DNA of 64,000 nucleotides from Berkiella_A sp963976875 (GTDB lineage: Bacteria; Pseudomonadota; Gammaproteobacteria; Berkiellales; Berkiellaceae), in contig CAXBML010000009.1 in NCBI GenBank assembly GCA_963976875.1, positions 1 to 64,000 of the forward strand. The letters run 5' to 3'. A model generated the notes under the pieces. That model had not been told where the DNA came from, ran no database searches, and worked only from the letters and a program-made list of their open reading frames with translations. The translations under genes and the position numbers were made by a program. Within the stretch, counting starts at the first letter, position 1; each line of letters starts with the position of its first letter. Below are positions 7,081-16,426 of this stretch, piece by piece.

Positions 7081-10000
7081 ATGTTAAACAACGCTTCTAC
7101 CTCTGCCTCAAGTACAAAAAAATCTAAAACTCAAACCCAACCCAATCAAACTGGGATGAAGGTTATTCATGCAGGCACAGCTTTGAGAGGCCTATCTCAA
7201 GAACAGGCTATTCAGCGTTTATTAGGTTTTTTAAATCCAGAAACTCAAGATAAAGCTTTAATTGAGGCGAGCCGGGTAGAGTTAGCCATATCTGAGTTTC
7301 ATACTATATTAGATGATAAAAATATTTCGAATAAATTAGATTATTTGGATGAGCATTTTGATTTAAGACATCAAGATGCGCTTCGCCATGATCCCATATT
7401 TCTATCTCAGCTCTCACAGAACCTTTCGGCATATTACAATCGTTTTATTCATCCCTCGAGTACGACACAAACTCGTAGCCAAAAAGACTTATATCAAAAC
7501 ATTATTGTTCGTGAGAAAAAAATAATAGGGACTCTATTCTTAAAGCAATATATTGATAAAAACAACCTAAAATATGGCGATGTATATTTGTCTTTGAACA
7601 TAGTCTTAATCATGAATAATTTGGAGCTGATTAGAGAGTGTTCAAAGCTATTAATGGAACCCTCATTAGAACCTATAGATTCTGATTATAAAGCTTGTTT
7701 ACGTCGAGCCATCAAAGCCATCAAAGCCATTCAATCAATAGAAGAAGAGTTAACCCCTATTTTGAAGGTGGCATTTATATATGCCAAGAATGAATCTGTA
7801 GAGGGTACTCAATTTGCTTTAGAAGAGGCAGGTAGATTTTGGGTGGAAAGAGCAGAAGATGTTGATAGGGTTTCACAGAATCTGTACCAACTTCATCTCA
7901 GTTTTTTACATTACACTGTTTATAATGCACAACTACTATCTATTTTGGGAGACTACAGCGCTGCAAAGGATGCCGCTCAAGAAGGGCTGTTGAAAGCAAA
8001 ATGGGCTATTTCAAATGTGCGGGCGTTGCTGCAAAAAACGGTTGTGTCAGAACAGAATACACTTTCTGAATTGACTCGCAATGAAAAGCAATGTCAAGAT
8101 ATTATAACGTTAGTTCAAAGCCCGAAAGAAATACACATAGTTCAGTATGGTTGTTATCTGAGTCTGTTCGATCAAAATACTAGAGACTCAAATACATTAA
8201 GTGATAATGTTTTTGAGCAATTAAAACAATGCTTACCCACAGGCTCGTTATCGACTTATCCTGAAAAATTTTCTACAAGTTTACAGTTGTGGCCACTGTT
8301 GGCAAAAAGTAAAGATAAATCTTGTCTCGAAGCTGGATATAGGCATTGGCTAAATTGGCAATTATGGATTTGTAATTTAAAGTCTGAACAAATTTTGAGT
8401 GGGAAGATATGTCAAGTTAGCATGGCTGGAATAGGGTTGACGTTTAAGGATAGATTGAAAGAAATAACAGTTCAATTAAAAAAAGAAGAAGCTGAAGCGG
8501 AAAGACAACATAAAGAGATTTTAGCAAAAAAAGCGGCTGACTCTTTGCTAAGAGAAGAGAAAATACGCAAAAGGCAGCAAGCAAAACAAAGAGAAGAGAA
8601 AAGAAAGCGCGCCCAAGCAAAGAAAGCGAATTTGCGAGAGCAGAATAAACATAAGCAAGAACTTCGGAGGCTTCAAAAACAAAATGAGGCATTAGCGCGA
8701 GAAGCAGAAATTGAGGCGCAAGCTGGAGAACAAGCCAAACAAAAACTTGAACAGCAAGAAAAGCATCAAGTCGCTATGGAACAGAAACAAGCGAAAGCAA
8801 TAGGAAGAAAGAAAGCAAAACAAGCGCGAAAAAGATTTAATAAAAAACTTAGACAACAACGCGATAAGATTGAGTTGGGAAAGTGTCAGCCAGAAAATGA
8901 GGGTGAAAAATTAGCGTTGGATGTTGATGTAACCGTTATATCTGAAGGGTTGAGTTTGTTATCAATTTCTAAAGAATCTGAGTCGGCAACTAAAAAAACA
9001 GAGCAAAATTTAGCCGTAAAAGTTGAATCGCTTCAAAATCTAGCGCAAGATTCGGAAGCAGAGAAATTAGAAAAATTAAATGTAGAAGCAGACAGAAGCG
9101 CGCTCGTAAAAGATGTTAGCGGGATTGCTTTAAGAGACAAGCCGGAAGAATGGGTGGCCCAACGATGTGCGGAATCGCTCTTGCCATCAATACTCATACC
9201 TGATTCTATCTCTACTCTGATGTCTCAAATAGAAGCAAAAGGGTACATTGTTTTGCTATATGGTGGTTTTGTCAGGGATAGCTTATTAAAAATTCGTGCG
9301 AATGATCATGATTTTGTGACAAACTGTCCTATCAACATATTAAGAGAAATACAGTCTTTTTCTGCAACGCCAATGAAAAATTGCTATACATTGGGTCCAT
9401 ACATAGATATAACTGTGATGTCAGACTTTGACTTGGTTGCCTTTTCTCAGCCACGTTATTTGGCTGATAATGCGCTTTTTGCAACCAAAGAAGGAAAGAC
9501 GTTTGCGGCAACCGATGAGATATACACATTGTTGAATAGTCCCTATTTATTGCCGACAAAAACCAGGCCTATAGAATCAGCCTTAATACAAGATCCGAGC
9601 AGAATTCTTCGGTGTGTATATTATGCAAGCCACACCCAAAAAGCTTTAACGCTTGATACTATTGAGGCAATGAGATCTTGTGCTAAAAAGATTATGCAAA
9701 AGGTACCGTTTGGTGTGCTAAAAGCAAGATTAGACGATTTATTTTTAAAAGGGCATAGTTTACCCAATTTAACTTTTTTATATGATAATAAATTGATGAG
9801 TTATATTGTGCCTCAACCAAATAATGAGATTGAACACTATGTATACCAATTTATTAGCAATCAGCTGCATCAAATAGATATCTTTGTATGTCAAAATGGG
9901 GTAAAGATCCCAAGGCTCAATATTTTTGCTTTATTGTTGTTTCCATATTATCAGTATCTGTTAACGCAACAGAACCTCAAGCAAGAAGAATTAACTGACA

Positions 10001-10338
10001 AAACGGTTCAGGTATTTTGTGATATGTTTGCTGACAATTTATTTCCTCAAATTGATCAAAGACCATTTATTAAGCAAGTGGCTGCCACTATTTCTCAGTA
10101 TGAAAAGCTTTACCTACATTTTAAAGCAATGAGAATAAGAGAGGAGGCATTAGCAGTGGTGGCTCAGAAACAGAATGAGAAGACTACGGCGGCGTCATCA
10201 GCAGAGCCTCAAGATAGACCGGCCACATTGACTGTTCAATATAATGCGAGATTGGAGGAAAGGCCTAACAATACAAAAGGGGAACGAACCCTAACCTATG
10301 CTCAAGCCGCCTTAAATGGGCACAAGCATAAAATTTAA
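7081..10338 (+). CDS. 1085-aa protein: helical N-terminus, long charged coiled coil, CCA-transferase/poly(A)-polymerase-like head
   Basis: Start taken at ATG 7081; a TTG 36 bases upstream is less likely. Three regions are visible. Residues ~1-450 are mostly helical with no recognised family. Residues ~455-600 are extremely Lys/Glu/Gln/Ala-rich (KKEEAEAERQHKEILAKK and onward), predicted coiled coil. Residues ~700-930 match the class II nucleotidyltransferase fold of tRNA-CCA transferase/poly(A) polymerase: GYIVLLYGGFVRDSLL, NDHDFVT (the DxD metal site) and the later DPSRILRCVYYA. The RRDFTxNAL motif that selects the nucleotide appears as YLADNALFA, so key residues are lost. The C-terminus is low-complexity. 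Housekeeping enzymes of this family are ~400-450 aa, so this is a different protein, possibly an effector. Confidence 0.7.
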   Translation: MLNNASTSASSTKKSKTQTQPNQTGMKVIHAGTALRGLSQEQAIQRLLGFLNPETQDKALIEASRVELAISEFHTILDDKNISNKLDYLDEHFDLRHQDALRHDPIFLSQLSQNLSAYYNRFIHPSSTTQTRSQKDLYQNIIVREKKIIGTLFLKQYIDKNNLKYGDVYLSLNIVLIMNNLELIRECSKLLMEPSLEPIDSDYKACLRRAIKAIKAIQSIEEELTPILKVAFIYAKNESVEGTQFALEEAGRFWVERAEDVDRVSQNLYQLHLSFLHYTVYNAQLLSILGDYSAAKDAAQEGLLKAKWAISNVRALLQKTVVSEQNTLSELTRNEKQCQDIITLVQSPKEIHIVQYGCYLSLFDQNTRDSNTLSDNVFEQLKQCLPTGSLSTYPEKFSTSLQLWPLLAKSKDKSCLEAGYRHWLNWQLWICNLKSEQILSGKICQVSMAGIGLTFKDRLKEITVQLKKEEAEAERQHKEILAKKAADSLLREEKIRKRQQAKQREEKRKRAQAKKANLREQNKHKQELRRLQKQNEALAREAEIEAQAGEQAKQKLEQQEKHQVAMEQKQAKAIGRKKAKQARKRFNKKLRQQRDKIELGKCQPENEGEKLALDVDVTVISEGLSLLSISKESESATKKTEQNLAVKVESLQNLAQDSEAEKLEKLNVEADRSALVKDVSGIALRDKPEEWVAQRCAESLLPSILIPDSISTLMSQIEAKGYIVLLYGGFVRDSLLKIRANDHDFVTNCPINILREIQSFSATPMKNCYTLGPYIDITVMSDFDLVAFSQPRYLADNALFATKEGKTFAATDEIYTLLNSPYLLPTKTRPIESALIQDPSRILRCVYYASHTQKALTLDTIEAMRSCAKKIMQKVPFGVLKARLDDLFLKGHSLPNLTFLYDNKLMSYIVPQPNNEIEHYVYQFISNQLHQIDIFVCQNGVKIPRLNIFALLLFPYYQYLLTQQNLKQEELTDKTVQVFCDMFADNLFPQIDQRPFIKQVAATISQYEKLYLHFKAMRIREEALAVVAQKQNEKTTAASSAEPQDRPATLTVQYNARLEERPNNTKGERTLTYAQAALNGHKHKI

Positions 10339-11204
10339 AATAATTTTTCATTTGCTTGAAGTAAGGCTAAACGGCTTTGATTATTCTCTTGTTTGGATAA
10401 GGCGGAAGTCCATTTTTTAATGAGTTGGTCATTCTTAATTTTTTTAGGGTGAAATCTTGGGTGGTAATAAAAAAAGTATGGCTTTAACAAACCGCGCCAT
10501 AATCCCCTTTTTCCCCATTGGTACTTAAAAACTTCTTTGTAAGCTTTTAATTTTCTGTGCTCATTGTCGTGTCGCATCATTAGCCATATGGGCTTGAACA
10601 TAAATGTACTAAAAACGAGAGTCATGATAATCATCGCTAAAATTCTTTGTATGTAGTTCCCGCTGAAATGCTGGTAAACATCAAAGGCAACTGTTTTATG
10701 TTCAATTTCTTCTATTGCATGCCAACGCCATATGGCAGAATATTCTGGCGCTACATTTTCAAAAATTTTAGGGCGTCTTAAAAACAAGTCTGCAGAAATA
10801 GCCGTAAAATGTTCGCCTGCAGCAGATAGTGCATAATGGAAGTTGGGCAGGACTTTATTTATGCTAAAGGCCAATGCCCCTAAAAATTTAAATTTATATT
10901 TTTGATTTAGATTAGGATAATGCTGATAAACAAGTGAAGGTAACATTTTTGCAAATTCACTACCATGATAAGCCTCTTGTGCAATTAAACTTTGCACCTC
11001 TTGTTTTAAGACCATATTAGGCAAGTTATTTAAACTTTGTTTTAAACTTAAAACGACCATTCTTTCTAAAATGGGTAAATAAAGCGCTAATGTATTAAAA
11101 GTATAAGTTGGCGCCGCCATATGACTGTGCCAGTATTTAGGAGTGTTATCTGAAAGCATGAATTTTATGGCTCTGGGGGTAATGTGACTTGCATATTTAT
11201 CCAT
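10335..11204 (-). CDS. Predicted metal-dependent hydrolase, COG3687/PF10118, copy 1
   Basis: The 289-aa protein belongs to the COG3687 family of ferritin-like proteins. It carries ITPRAIKFML near the start, QEAYHGSEF mid-protein and WHAIEEIEHKTVAFDVY, whose Glu/His residues are the expected di-metal ligands. Family members are described as predicted metal-dependent hydrolases; no reaction is established. It overlaps the end of the giant coiled-coil gene by 4 bases tail-to-tail. It lies 11 bases downstream of the EamA transporter on the same strand, so the two probably form an operon. A paralogue sits at 22600-23430, also beside an exporter. Confidence 0.82.
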   Translation of the reverse strand: MDKYASHITPRAIKFMLSDNTPKYWHSHMAAPTYTFNTLALYLPILERMVVLSLKQSLNNLPNMVLKQEVQSLIAQEAYHGSEFAKMLPSLVYQHYPNLNQKYKFKFLGALAFSINKVLPNFHYALSAAGEHFTAISADLFLRRPKIFENVAPEYSAIWRWHAIEEIEHKTVAFDVYQHFSGNYIQRILAMIIMTLVFSTFMFKPIWLMMRHDNEHRKLKAYKEVFKYQWGKRGLWRGLLKPYFFYYHPRFHPKKIKNDQLIKKWTSALSKQENNQSRLALLQANEKLF

Positions 11205-11215
11205 AACACTGCTTA

Positions 11216-12151
11216 TTATATTGTTTTCACGGTGGATTTAGAATTAGCCCTAAAAGCGATCGACTTTTTAATTATGGCAATAAATTTTGGCTCTGCCAAG
11301 CAAGCCCCTAAACTTACTAACGTAGCCGCAATCCATAAATGATCACTCGCCATAGTATATTGAAATTTAACTAATAATAATATTGATAATATTGGTGTAA
11401 AGTATGATAGCGTACAAAGCAAATAGTAATGCCCTGATTTTATACCGTAATCCCACAATATATACGCAAGCCCTTGGCCTGTTAGCCCAATGGTTATCAT
11501 TGTAACTAATTCTTTGTTACTTGGCAGCAAGAAATTTTCTGTATAACAATGAATTATAAGAGAGCAGATTGCGCCAATACCACAGTACAGTCCAATCATT
11601 TCATTCGGGACAGTAGAATTTTTTTTGCTAACAATAACATATGTGCCCCAAAAGATAACATTTAACAAAGCAAGCAGAAATCCTGGCCAGTACTGCATTT
11701 CAAAGCCTGCCAAACTTGCTCCGTTTGTTAATACAACAAATATGCCTGCAAACGCAATTGCAACACCTAACATAGATAGAAAGTTGACCTTTGCTTTAAA
11801 AACCAAAGGAGATAAGATTGTGACCAGGATAGGCCATAAATAATTAATCAAATCTACTTTTTCTGGAGGGGCGCACTGCATTGCGTAGACAAATGACAAA
11901 TTTGCCCCGTAGATACCCATAATTCCAAAAGCCCACATTTTCCAGGATACTTTTTTTATTTTATACCATGAGCGATTAACTGATATTCTACAAATAGATA
12001 AATAACAGCTTGAAGCAAATACAATGGTAACAAGCTCAAACCTTGGTATATTGTTTAAAGAAACAACCAGTAGAGCACCAAAGCCCCAGATGATAAGGGC
12101 TATGCAACCCAGAGCTGTTGCTATCCATATTCTCTTGTTATTATTGAGCAT
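11216..12151 (-). CDS. EamA/DMT-superfamily exporter (YddG-like)
   Basis: About ten membrane segments in two EamA halves. The second strand of motifs, YGANLSFVYAMQCAPPEKVDLINYLWPI, resembles YddG-type aromatic-amino-acid exporters, where a Y/N-rich loop precedes LIN YLWP. Start taken at ATG 12151, giving MLNNNKRIWIATALG and ~311 aa, the family length; the TTG at 12217 would add a spurious hydrophobic stretch. No strong ribosome site is visible. Substrate is not determined from sequence. It is the upstream gene of a two-gene unit with the metal-dependent hydrolase and diverges from pdxH. Confidence 0.8.
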   Translation of the reverse strand: MLNNNKRIWIATALGCIALIIWGFGALLVVSLNNIPRFELVTIVFASSCYLSICRISVNRSWYKIKKVSWKMWAFGIMGIYGANLSFVYAMQCAPPEKVDLINYLWPILVTILSPLVFKAKVNFLSMLGVAIAFAGIFVVLTNGASLAGFEMQYWPGFLLALLNVIFWGTYVIVSKKNSTVPNEMIGLYCGIGAICSLIIHCYTENFLLPSNKELVTMITIGLTGQGLAYILWDYGIKSGHYYLLCTLSYFTPILSILLLVKFQYTMASDHLWIAATLVSLGACLAEPKFIAIIKKSIAFRANSKSTVKTI

Positions 12152-12279
12152 AATAGTGGAAACAAAAATCAGAATGTAAAAAATAAAAATTATACGTTCA
12201 AGGCGGAAGGCATGCAAGCTAACTAAGAAATGATGTACTTACAATATAAAAATCAAAAAGCAGATCAGTAGGACTCAGT

Positions 12280-12921
12280 ATGACAAACATAAAGCTAAGT
12301 GATTTACGGAGAGATTATGGTGGCCAGAAACTAGACGAAGCTCAGTTGCCCGAATCCCCATACCTTATTTTTGAATCTTGGCTAGCGGAGGCCATACAGC
12401 AGAATATCTTAGATGCGCAATGTTTTGTATTATCAACAACCGATGAAAGTGGGTACCCTGATTCTAGGATTGTTTTGCTTAAAGAAATTAATAAGAACGA
12501 ATTGATTTTTTATACCAATTATAGCAGCCAAAAAGGCAAACAGATTAAAAGTGAGCAGCATGTAGCGCTTAATTTTTATTGGGCGGCTCTCTCTAAACAA
12601 GTTCGTATTTTGGGCACCTGTAAAAAGACCTCAAGAGCGGTATCAGAGCAGTATTTTAAGACGCGCCCTCTAGAAAGCCAAATAAGCGCTATTATATCCA
12701 ATCAAAGTGACCAAATTAGGGATCGGGCAGTCTTAGAAACTGCTTACAAAGAATATAAGAACAACCACCCTGCAGATATAACGTGCCCAGAAAATTGGGG
12801 AGGTTATGCTATTAAGCCTAGTCAGTTTGAGTTTTTTCAGGGGCACCCTAATAGGCTACATGATCGGATTCGTTATAATTTGGCGAAAACACAATGGGAA
12901 AAACAAAGGCTAGCCCCATAG
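12280..12921 (+). CDS. pdxH: Pyridoxamine 5'-phosphate oxidase
   Basis: FMN-dependent oxidase making pyridoxal 5'-phosphate from PNP/PMP, the last step of vitamin B6 salvage, cytosolic. The 213-aa length is standard. Family motifs are all present: LRRDYGG at the N-terminus, SRIVLLKEI and FYTNYSSQKG for FMN phosphate binding, FYWAALSKQVRILG, and the C-terminal signature WGGYAIKPSQFEFFQG followed by NRLHDRI and ending RLAP. An AGGA-type ribosome site precedes the ATG. Monocistronic, divergent from the EamA exporter. Confidence 0.96.
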   Translation: MTNIKLSDLRRDYGGQKLDEAQLPESPYLIFESWLAEAIQQNILDAQCFVLSTTDESGYPDSRIVLLKEINKNELIFYTNYSSQKGKQIKSEQHVALNFYWAALSKQVRILGTCKKTSRAVSEQYFKTRPLESQISAIISNQSDQIRDRAVLETAYKEYKNNHPADITCPENWGGYAIKPSQFEFFQGHPNRLHDRIRYNLAKTQWEKQRLAP

Positions 12922-13086
12922 TTGGTCGACTAGCATGACGTGGTGTGTGGTTTAGTCGATAAATGGTTTTATTTAATAGACCAGTGGTCAGATAAGGGCT
13001 AGCCATCTTTTTGAGCTTCCGTTATCATTTTCCTAACTTTTGAGAGAAAAAGTGTTTTATATTTTTAACGAAGTGAGGAAAATATT

Positions 13087-13320
13087 ATGCGTCAATTAAT
13101 GACTGAAGAAGTGAACAATGTATCAGGCGGTGCTGATTTATATTACCCAATTCTGTGGGCTGATGAAGAAATGGTTGGGTATGGTATCGATGTAAGCTAC
13201 GAAACGACTTGCTGGGTTGAGCATATTGGGTTATTTACAACTGTTGAGCATTGTAATACATATCCTGTTATTAGCCACTTTGAAATTACTGAACCACGTA
13301 GTGTTGTTTACGTATACTAA
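13087..13320 (+). CDS. Second microcin-like precursor with double-glycine leader
   Basis: The ATG follows a GAGG ribosome site by about ten bases. The 77-aa product starts MRQLMTEEVNNVSGG, a textbook 15-residue double-glycine leader of the microcin V type, with the same length and M[K/R]xL...VSGG pattern as the peptide at 4321-4587. The predicted 62-residue mature peptide (ADLYYPILWADEE...) is acidic and aromatic-rich with two cysteines (TTCWVEHIG and EHCNTYP) that could form a disulfide. It is not Gly-rich or strongly hydrophobic, so it may be a pheromone, an inhibitor or another exported peptide rather than a pore former. A strong terminator follows directly, making it a single-gene unit. 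Confidence 0.68.
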   Translation: MRQLMTEEVNNVSGGADLYYPILWADEEMVGYGIDVSYETTCWVEHIGLFTTVEHCNTYPVISHFEITEPRSVVYVY

Positions 13321-13335
13321 TACAAAGACATGCAT

Positions 13336-13363
13336 AAAAAAGCCTGCTTAAGCAGGCTTTTTT
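13336..13363. terminator. Bidirectional Rho-independent terminator
   Basis: A perfect 28-base palindrome (AAAAAAGCCTGCTT and its complement) gives a GC-rich stem flanked by six A on one side and six T on the other. It can terminate both the peptide gene on the + strand and the convergent DUF606 gene on the - strand. Confidence 0.92.
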
Positions 13364-13370
13364 ATATGGC

Positions 13371-13814
13371 TTATGATTTGCGAATTAAAAATACACCCGT
13401 AATCAAGAAAATAGCCCCTATAACTCGGTATAGGTTAATTTGATTAACTTCAAATCCCACTAATCCAAAGTGATCTAAAATTAAGCTGGTGAGCAATTGG
13501 CCAGTCACAATAAAAGCAACCATCTGTGCGGCACCGACTTGGGGGGCGCTGACAATGGCTAATGTCACGTATGCTGCCCCTAGCAAGCCACCAGACCACC
13601 CCCACCATGGTATATTTTGCATATGACTCATTGATATGAAGAAAGTTTGCTTTGAGGTTAATGCATAAGCTATTAAACTCAGGGTACCTACACTAAATGA
13701 AAGTAATACTGCCATATAACTACTCTGGATCGAGTTGGCGACCGTTGCGTTTACACCAACTTGGAGCGCCAAAAGAAGACCTGCGGTAAATGCCAAAATA
13801 ATATAGATATTCAT
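13371..13814 (-). CDS. DUF606/YdcZ-type small DMT membrane protein
   Basis: With ATG at 13814 the product is 147 aa: MNIYIILAFTAGLLLALQVG and so on, with five membrane segments. This is the length and layout of DUF606 (PF04657) proteins. Hallmarks are QVGVNATVA after TM1, WWGWSGGLLGAAYVT in the middle and the final GAIFLITGVFLIRKS. An upstream start at 13865 would add 17 residues without a better ribosome site. DUF606 proteins are half-size members of the drug/metabolite transporter superfamily and pair or dimerise; substrate unknown. Confidence 0.82.
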   Translation of the reverse strand: MNIYIILAFTAGLLLALQVGVNATVANSIQSSYMAVLLSFSVGTLSLIAYALTSKQTFFISMSHMQNIPWWGWSGGLLGAAYVTLAIVSAPQVGAAQMVAFIVTGQLLTSLILDHFGLVGFEVNQINLYRVIGAIFLITGVFLIRKS

Positions 13815-14060
13815 GATATGCGATAACTCTTTGATTATAAAGTAGATTATGGGTATATATCCCATTCTAGTTTAACATTATACATTTATCCGAATAATTC
13901 TGGGTAGAAAGTCTCTGTATAGATAGTATTTTCTTTTGTGCATTGTATTGTCCAATGCAATTGCACGCTATTGATAAATACGCCTAAACATATTAGCTGA
14001 ACTATCAGATAATTTTAATGTCTAAACAGGTATTCAGGCTGGGAGTAGAGAGCAGTAATA

Positions 14061-16349
14061 ATGAGTGAGTCGCCACTTAACTGGCAAACGTTTTCAATTG
14101 GGGAATGGAACGATTACCTTAAAGAACAAAGTAAGTTAAACAGACCTGATATCAACCAAGAAGAAACCAATCATTCAAGCATACTCGCGACTGTTTTAAA
14201 GAAGAATGAGAAACCCAATACTATTATCGATTGGTTGAGACTTATTTGCTTTGTTCAAAGTAAAAACCATATTTTAACAAGTTCTAGCGAGAAAGAGCGA
14301 AGGCTCAGAATATTTGAGTTAAAAAATACTATTCAGTTGCCGCTTGAGTGCTTAGGCCCAAACGCGCAAAGATTTATCAAAACAGCGAAGTATAACTATA
14401 AATACGGAGCCTGGGCGCCACCTATTAGGCCTGAATTAATCTATACGATATATACGTTATTTGATCAGCTCAATGCAGATTTAACAGAGGATCTTGGTTG
14501 GCGTGATTTTTGGCTTGAACAACAAGACATCATTATTTCCAGATTAGATGGTGTTTCTAGTTTTGATACTCATAAATATTTTTGTCTATTAAAGGAAGAT
14601 ATATTATCAGCGTACCGTTCTATTGTTATCAAAAATACCTCTTTTTTAGAAGCGTTAGAGGAAGAAGATGATGTGGAGCAGGTAATGAATGATTCTCGTG
14701 TTATCGAACATTTTGAGGCTATCAACTACTACAAGAGTTTTGCTGACGAAAAGTCATGTTACAAAGCACTGAGCGAGACTTATTATACAACTCTAGAAGC
14801 GCACGTATTAAAGGCAATGACGAAAGCCAAAAATAAGCTACTAGCAGGGGGCTCGATTACAAAAGTGGTTAATTTTTTGAAGCGCGAGATTTTAGAAGCT
14901 CGAAGTTTGAGTGCCTATGCATGTTTGCCTCTGGAAAAAGCTGAAAGCACGTTAAGCTCATTAATATCAGTAAAGAAAGATTACCAGCAAATTATGCGCG
15001 TTATTGATGGTCACCTTGATTCCATTGCGAATCAGTTTGTACCCAGTTTTGATCAAGACTCTGGCGTGAGAGTTTTAAACTTAATTTTGCAAGCAAGGGA
15101 AGCAATATTAAGTACAGATGTATTTGAGAAGAGGCAAGAAGTTGGTAAACTTACGTTGAAAAAATATTTGGGCAGCACAGAGGCGATTACAAGGACTTAC
15201 AACTTAGCTTTAATTGCAAGAACTGATTTCTTCAGTCAATATTTACCTAATGATATTGACAAGTTAATAAATGATGAGGTTTGTGGTATCAAATGGATTC
15301 GATATCCAAGAGCTAGAAGAGAGGTTTTGTCTCATTTGTTCAATGAGGTGCTAACCAACAGCTATAAATATCCTAAGCCGCCATTTCTAAAACGGATTTT
15401 GGGTTTGAAAATCTCACAGGAGCAACAAGAGACATTACTCAAGCTACAAGAGGCTTATTTTGATTCTTATGTAAGTGATTTTAAATTATGCTTGCCAGCT
15501 GAGGCTGAAAAACTTTTATTGATAGCGCAATCAGATAAAATATTATCTCCTATATCTCACTCTATTTTCACCACCCGTATCGTCGGAGCACCAAAAGAGA
15601 AAATGGCACTATTAACAAAAATTGTAGAAGAGAAAAAACAATTAGATAAAAATGCTACCGATACTTTATTATATGAGAATGACGCTCCCCCAGAGCATGA
15701 TATCACCTATGGGTTGTTTTATGAGCTGAGTCAAATGCTCGACAATGAAGAAGATAGATTAGAAACAAATGATCTGGCACCAGATGAAGAAGAGAGTGCA
15801 ATCAGTTCATCACAAGGAACAGTGATAGAATTTCCACGAGATATTGATGCTGTTGATGTGCCGATAGAAGAGCTTTTGTATAGTAAAATTCAACATACAG
15901 TCTTAAGTGTTCGGTTGAATAACATTGTTAATCCAGAAGAACGGTTGGGGAGAATTAACAGCCTGTTTAAGCAGATAACCTGTCCGGATAATTATCATCG
16001 GCATTCTAAAGGCTTAGGTCGACTACTTCAGCATAAATATAATGTGACACAAAAGTCAGCTATCGCAACCTTACAAACATGCTATATTCAAGCATTGCAA
16101 GAAGCATGGGTATTAAAGGCACAATCTTATTACCCCAGCTCCCAGTCAAATGAACTGCCCGAATACCTTGATATCACTCAGAAAAATCAAATTTTCATGG
16201 AGTACATGCGAACGGCCAAAAAATCCAAAATTATGAATTGTGAGATTTCACATGGCAGCGTAGATCAGTTACACTTCCAAATACACCGCATGATTATGGC
16301 ATTAAACAATATACCGGAAAAGGACTTATTCATCCAAAATATGTACTAA
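14061..16349 (+). CDS. 762-aa all-helical protein of unknown family (candidate effector)
   Basis: No recognised domain, signal peptide or TM segment. A GAGTAGAG ribosome site supports the start. The protein is predicted largely helical with an acidic, low-complexity stretch near residues 550-590 (DNEEDRLETNDLAPDEEE). A weak internal similarity is visible between LKRILGLKISQEQQETLL (about residue 441) and LGRLLQHKYNVTQKSAIA (about residue 652), each followed by a helix with a conserved Leu-Gln pattern, hinting at a duplicated module. It stands alone with no operon partner. Large, soluble, orphan, helix-rich proteins like this are typical of effector repertoires in Legionellales, but that assignment is inference. 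Confidence 0.8.
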   Translation: MSESPLNWQTFSIGEWNDYLKEQSKLNRPDINQEETNHSSILATVLKKNEKPNTIIDWLRLICFVQSKNHILTSSSEKERRLRIFELKNTIQLPLECLGPNAQRFIKTAKYNYKYGAWAPPIRPELIYTIYTLFDQLNADLTEDLGWRDFWLEQQDIIISRLDGVSSFDTHKYFCLLKEDILSAYRSIVIKNTSFLEALEEEDDVEQVMNDSRVIEHFEAINYYKSFADEKSCYKALSETYYTTLEAHVLKAMTKAKNKLLAGGSITKVVNFLKREILEARSLSAYACLPLEKAESTLSSLISVKKDYQQIMRVIDGHLDSIANQFVPSFDQDSGVRVLNLILQAREAILSTDVFEKRQEVGKLTLKKYLGSTEAITRTYNLALIARTDFFSQYLPNDIDKLINDEVCGIKWIRYPRARREVLSHLFNEVLTNSYKYPKPPFLKRILGLKISQEQQETLLKLQEAYFDSYVSDFKLCLPAEAEKLLLIAQSDKILSPISHSIFTTRIVGAPKEKMALLTKIVEEKKQLDKNATDTLLYENDAPPEHDITYGLFYELSQMLDNEEDRLETNDLAPDEEESAISSSQGTVIEFPRDIDAVDVPIEELLYSKIQHTVLSVRLNNIVNPEERLGRINSLFKQITCPDNYHRHSKGLGRLLQHKYNVTQKSAIATLQTCYIQALQEAWVLKAQSYYPSSQSNELPEYLDITQKNQIFMEYMRTAKKSKIMNCEISHGSVDQLHFQIHRMIMALNNIPEKDLFIQNMY

Positions 16350-16426
16350 AGCATTAATGTATATTAGGATATGACAGTACTATAAATTAATAATATGACT
16401 TCCAGTAATGAGGAAAGGGGAATACA

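Noticed and set aside
8444..8692. Hydrophobic minus-strand open frame inside the giant coiled-coil gene
   Set aside because: It is the antisense of a Lys/Glu-rich coding stretch, which always reads as Leu/Phe-rich; no start signals.
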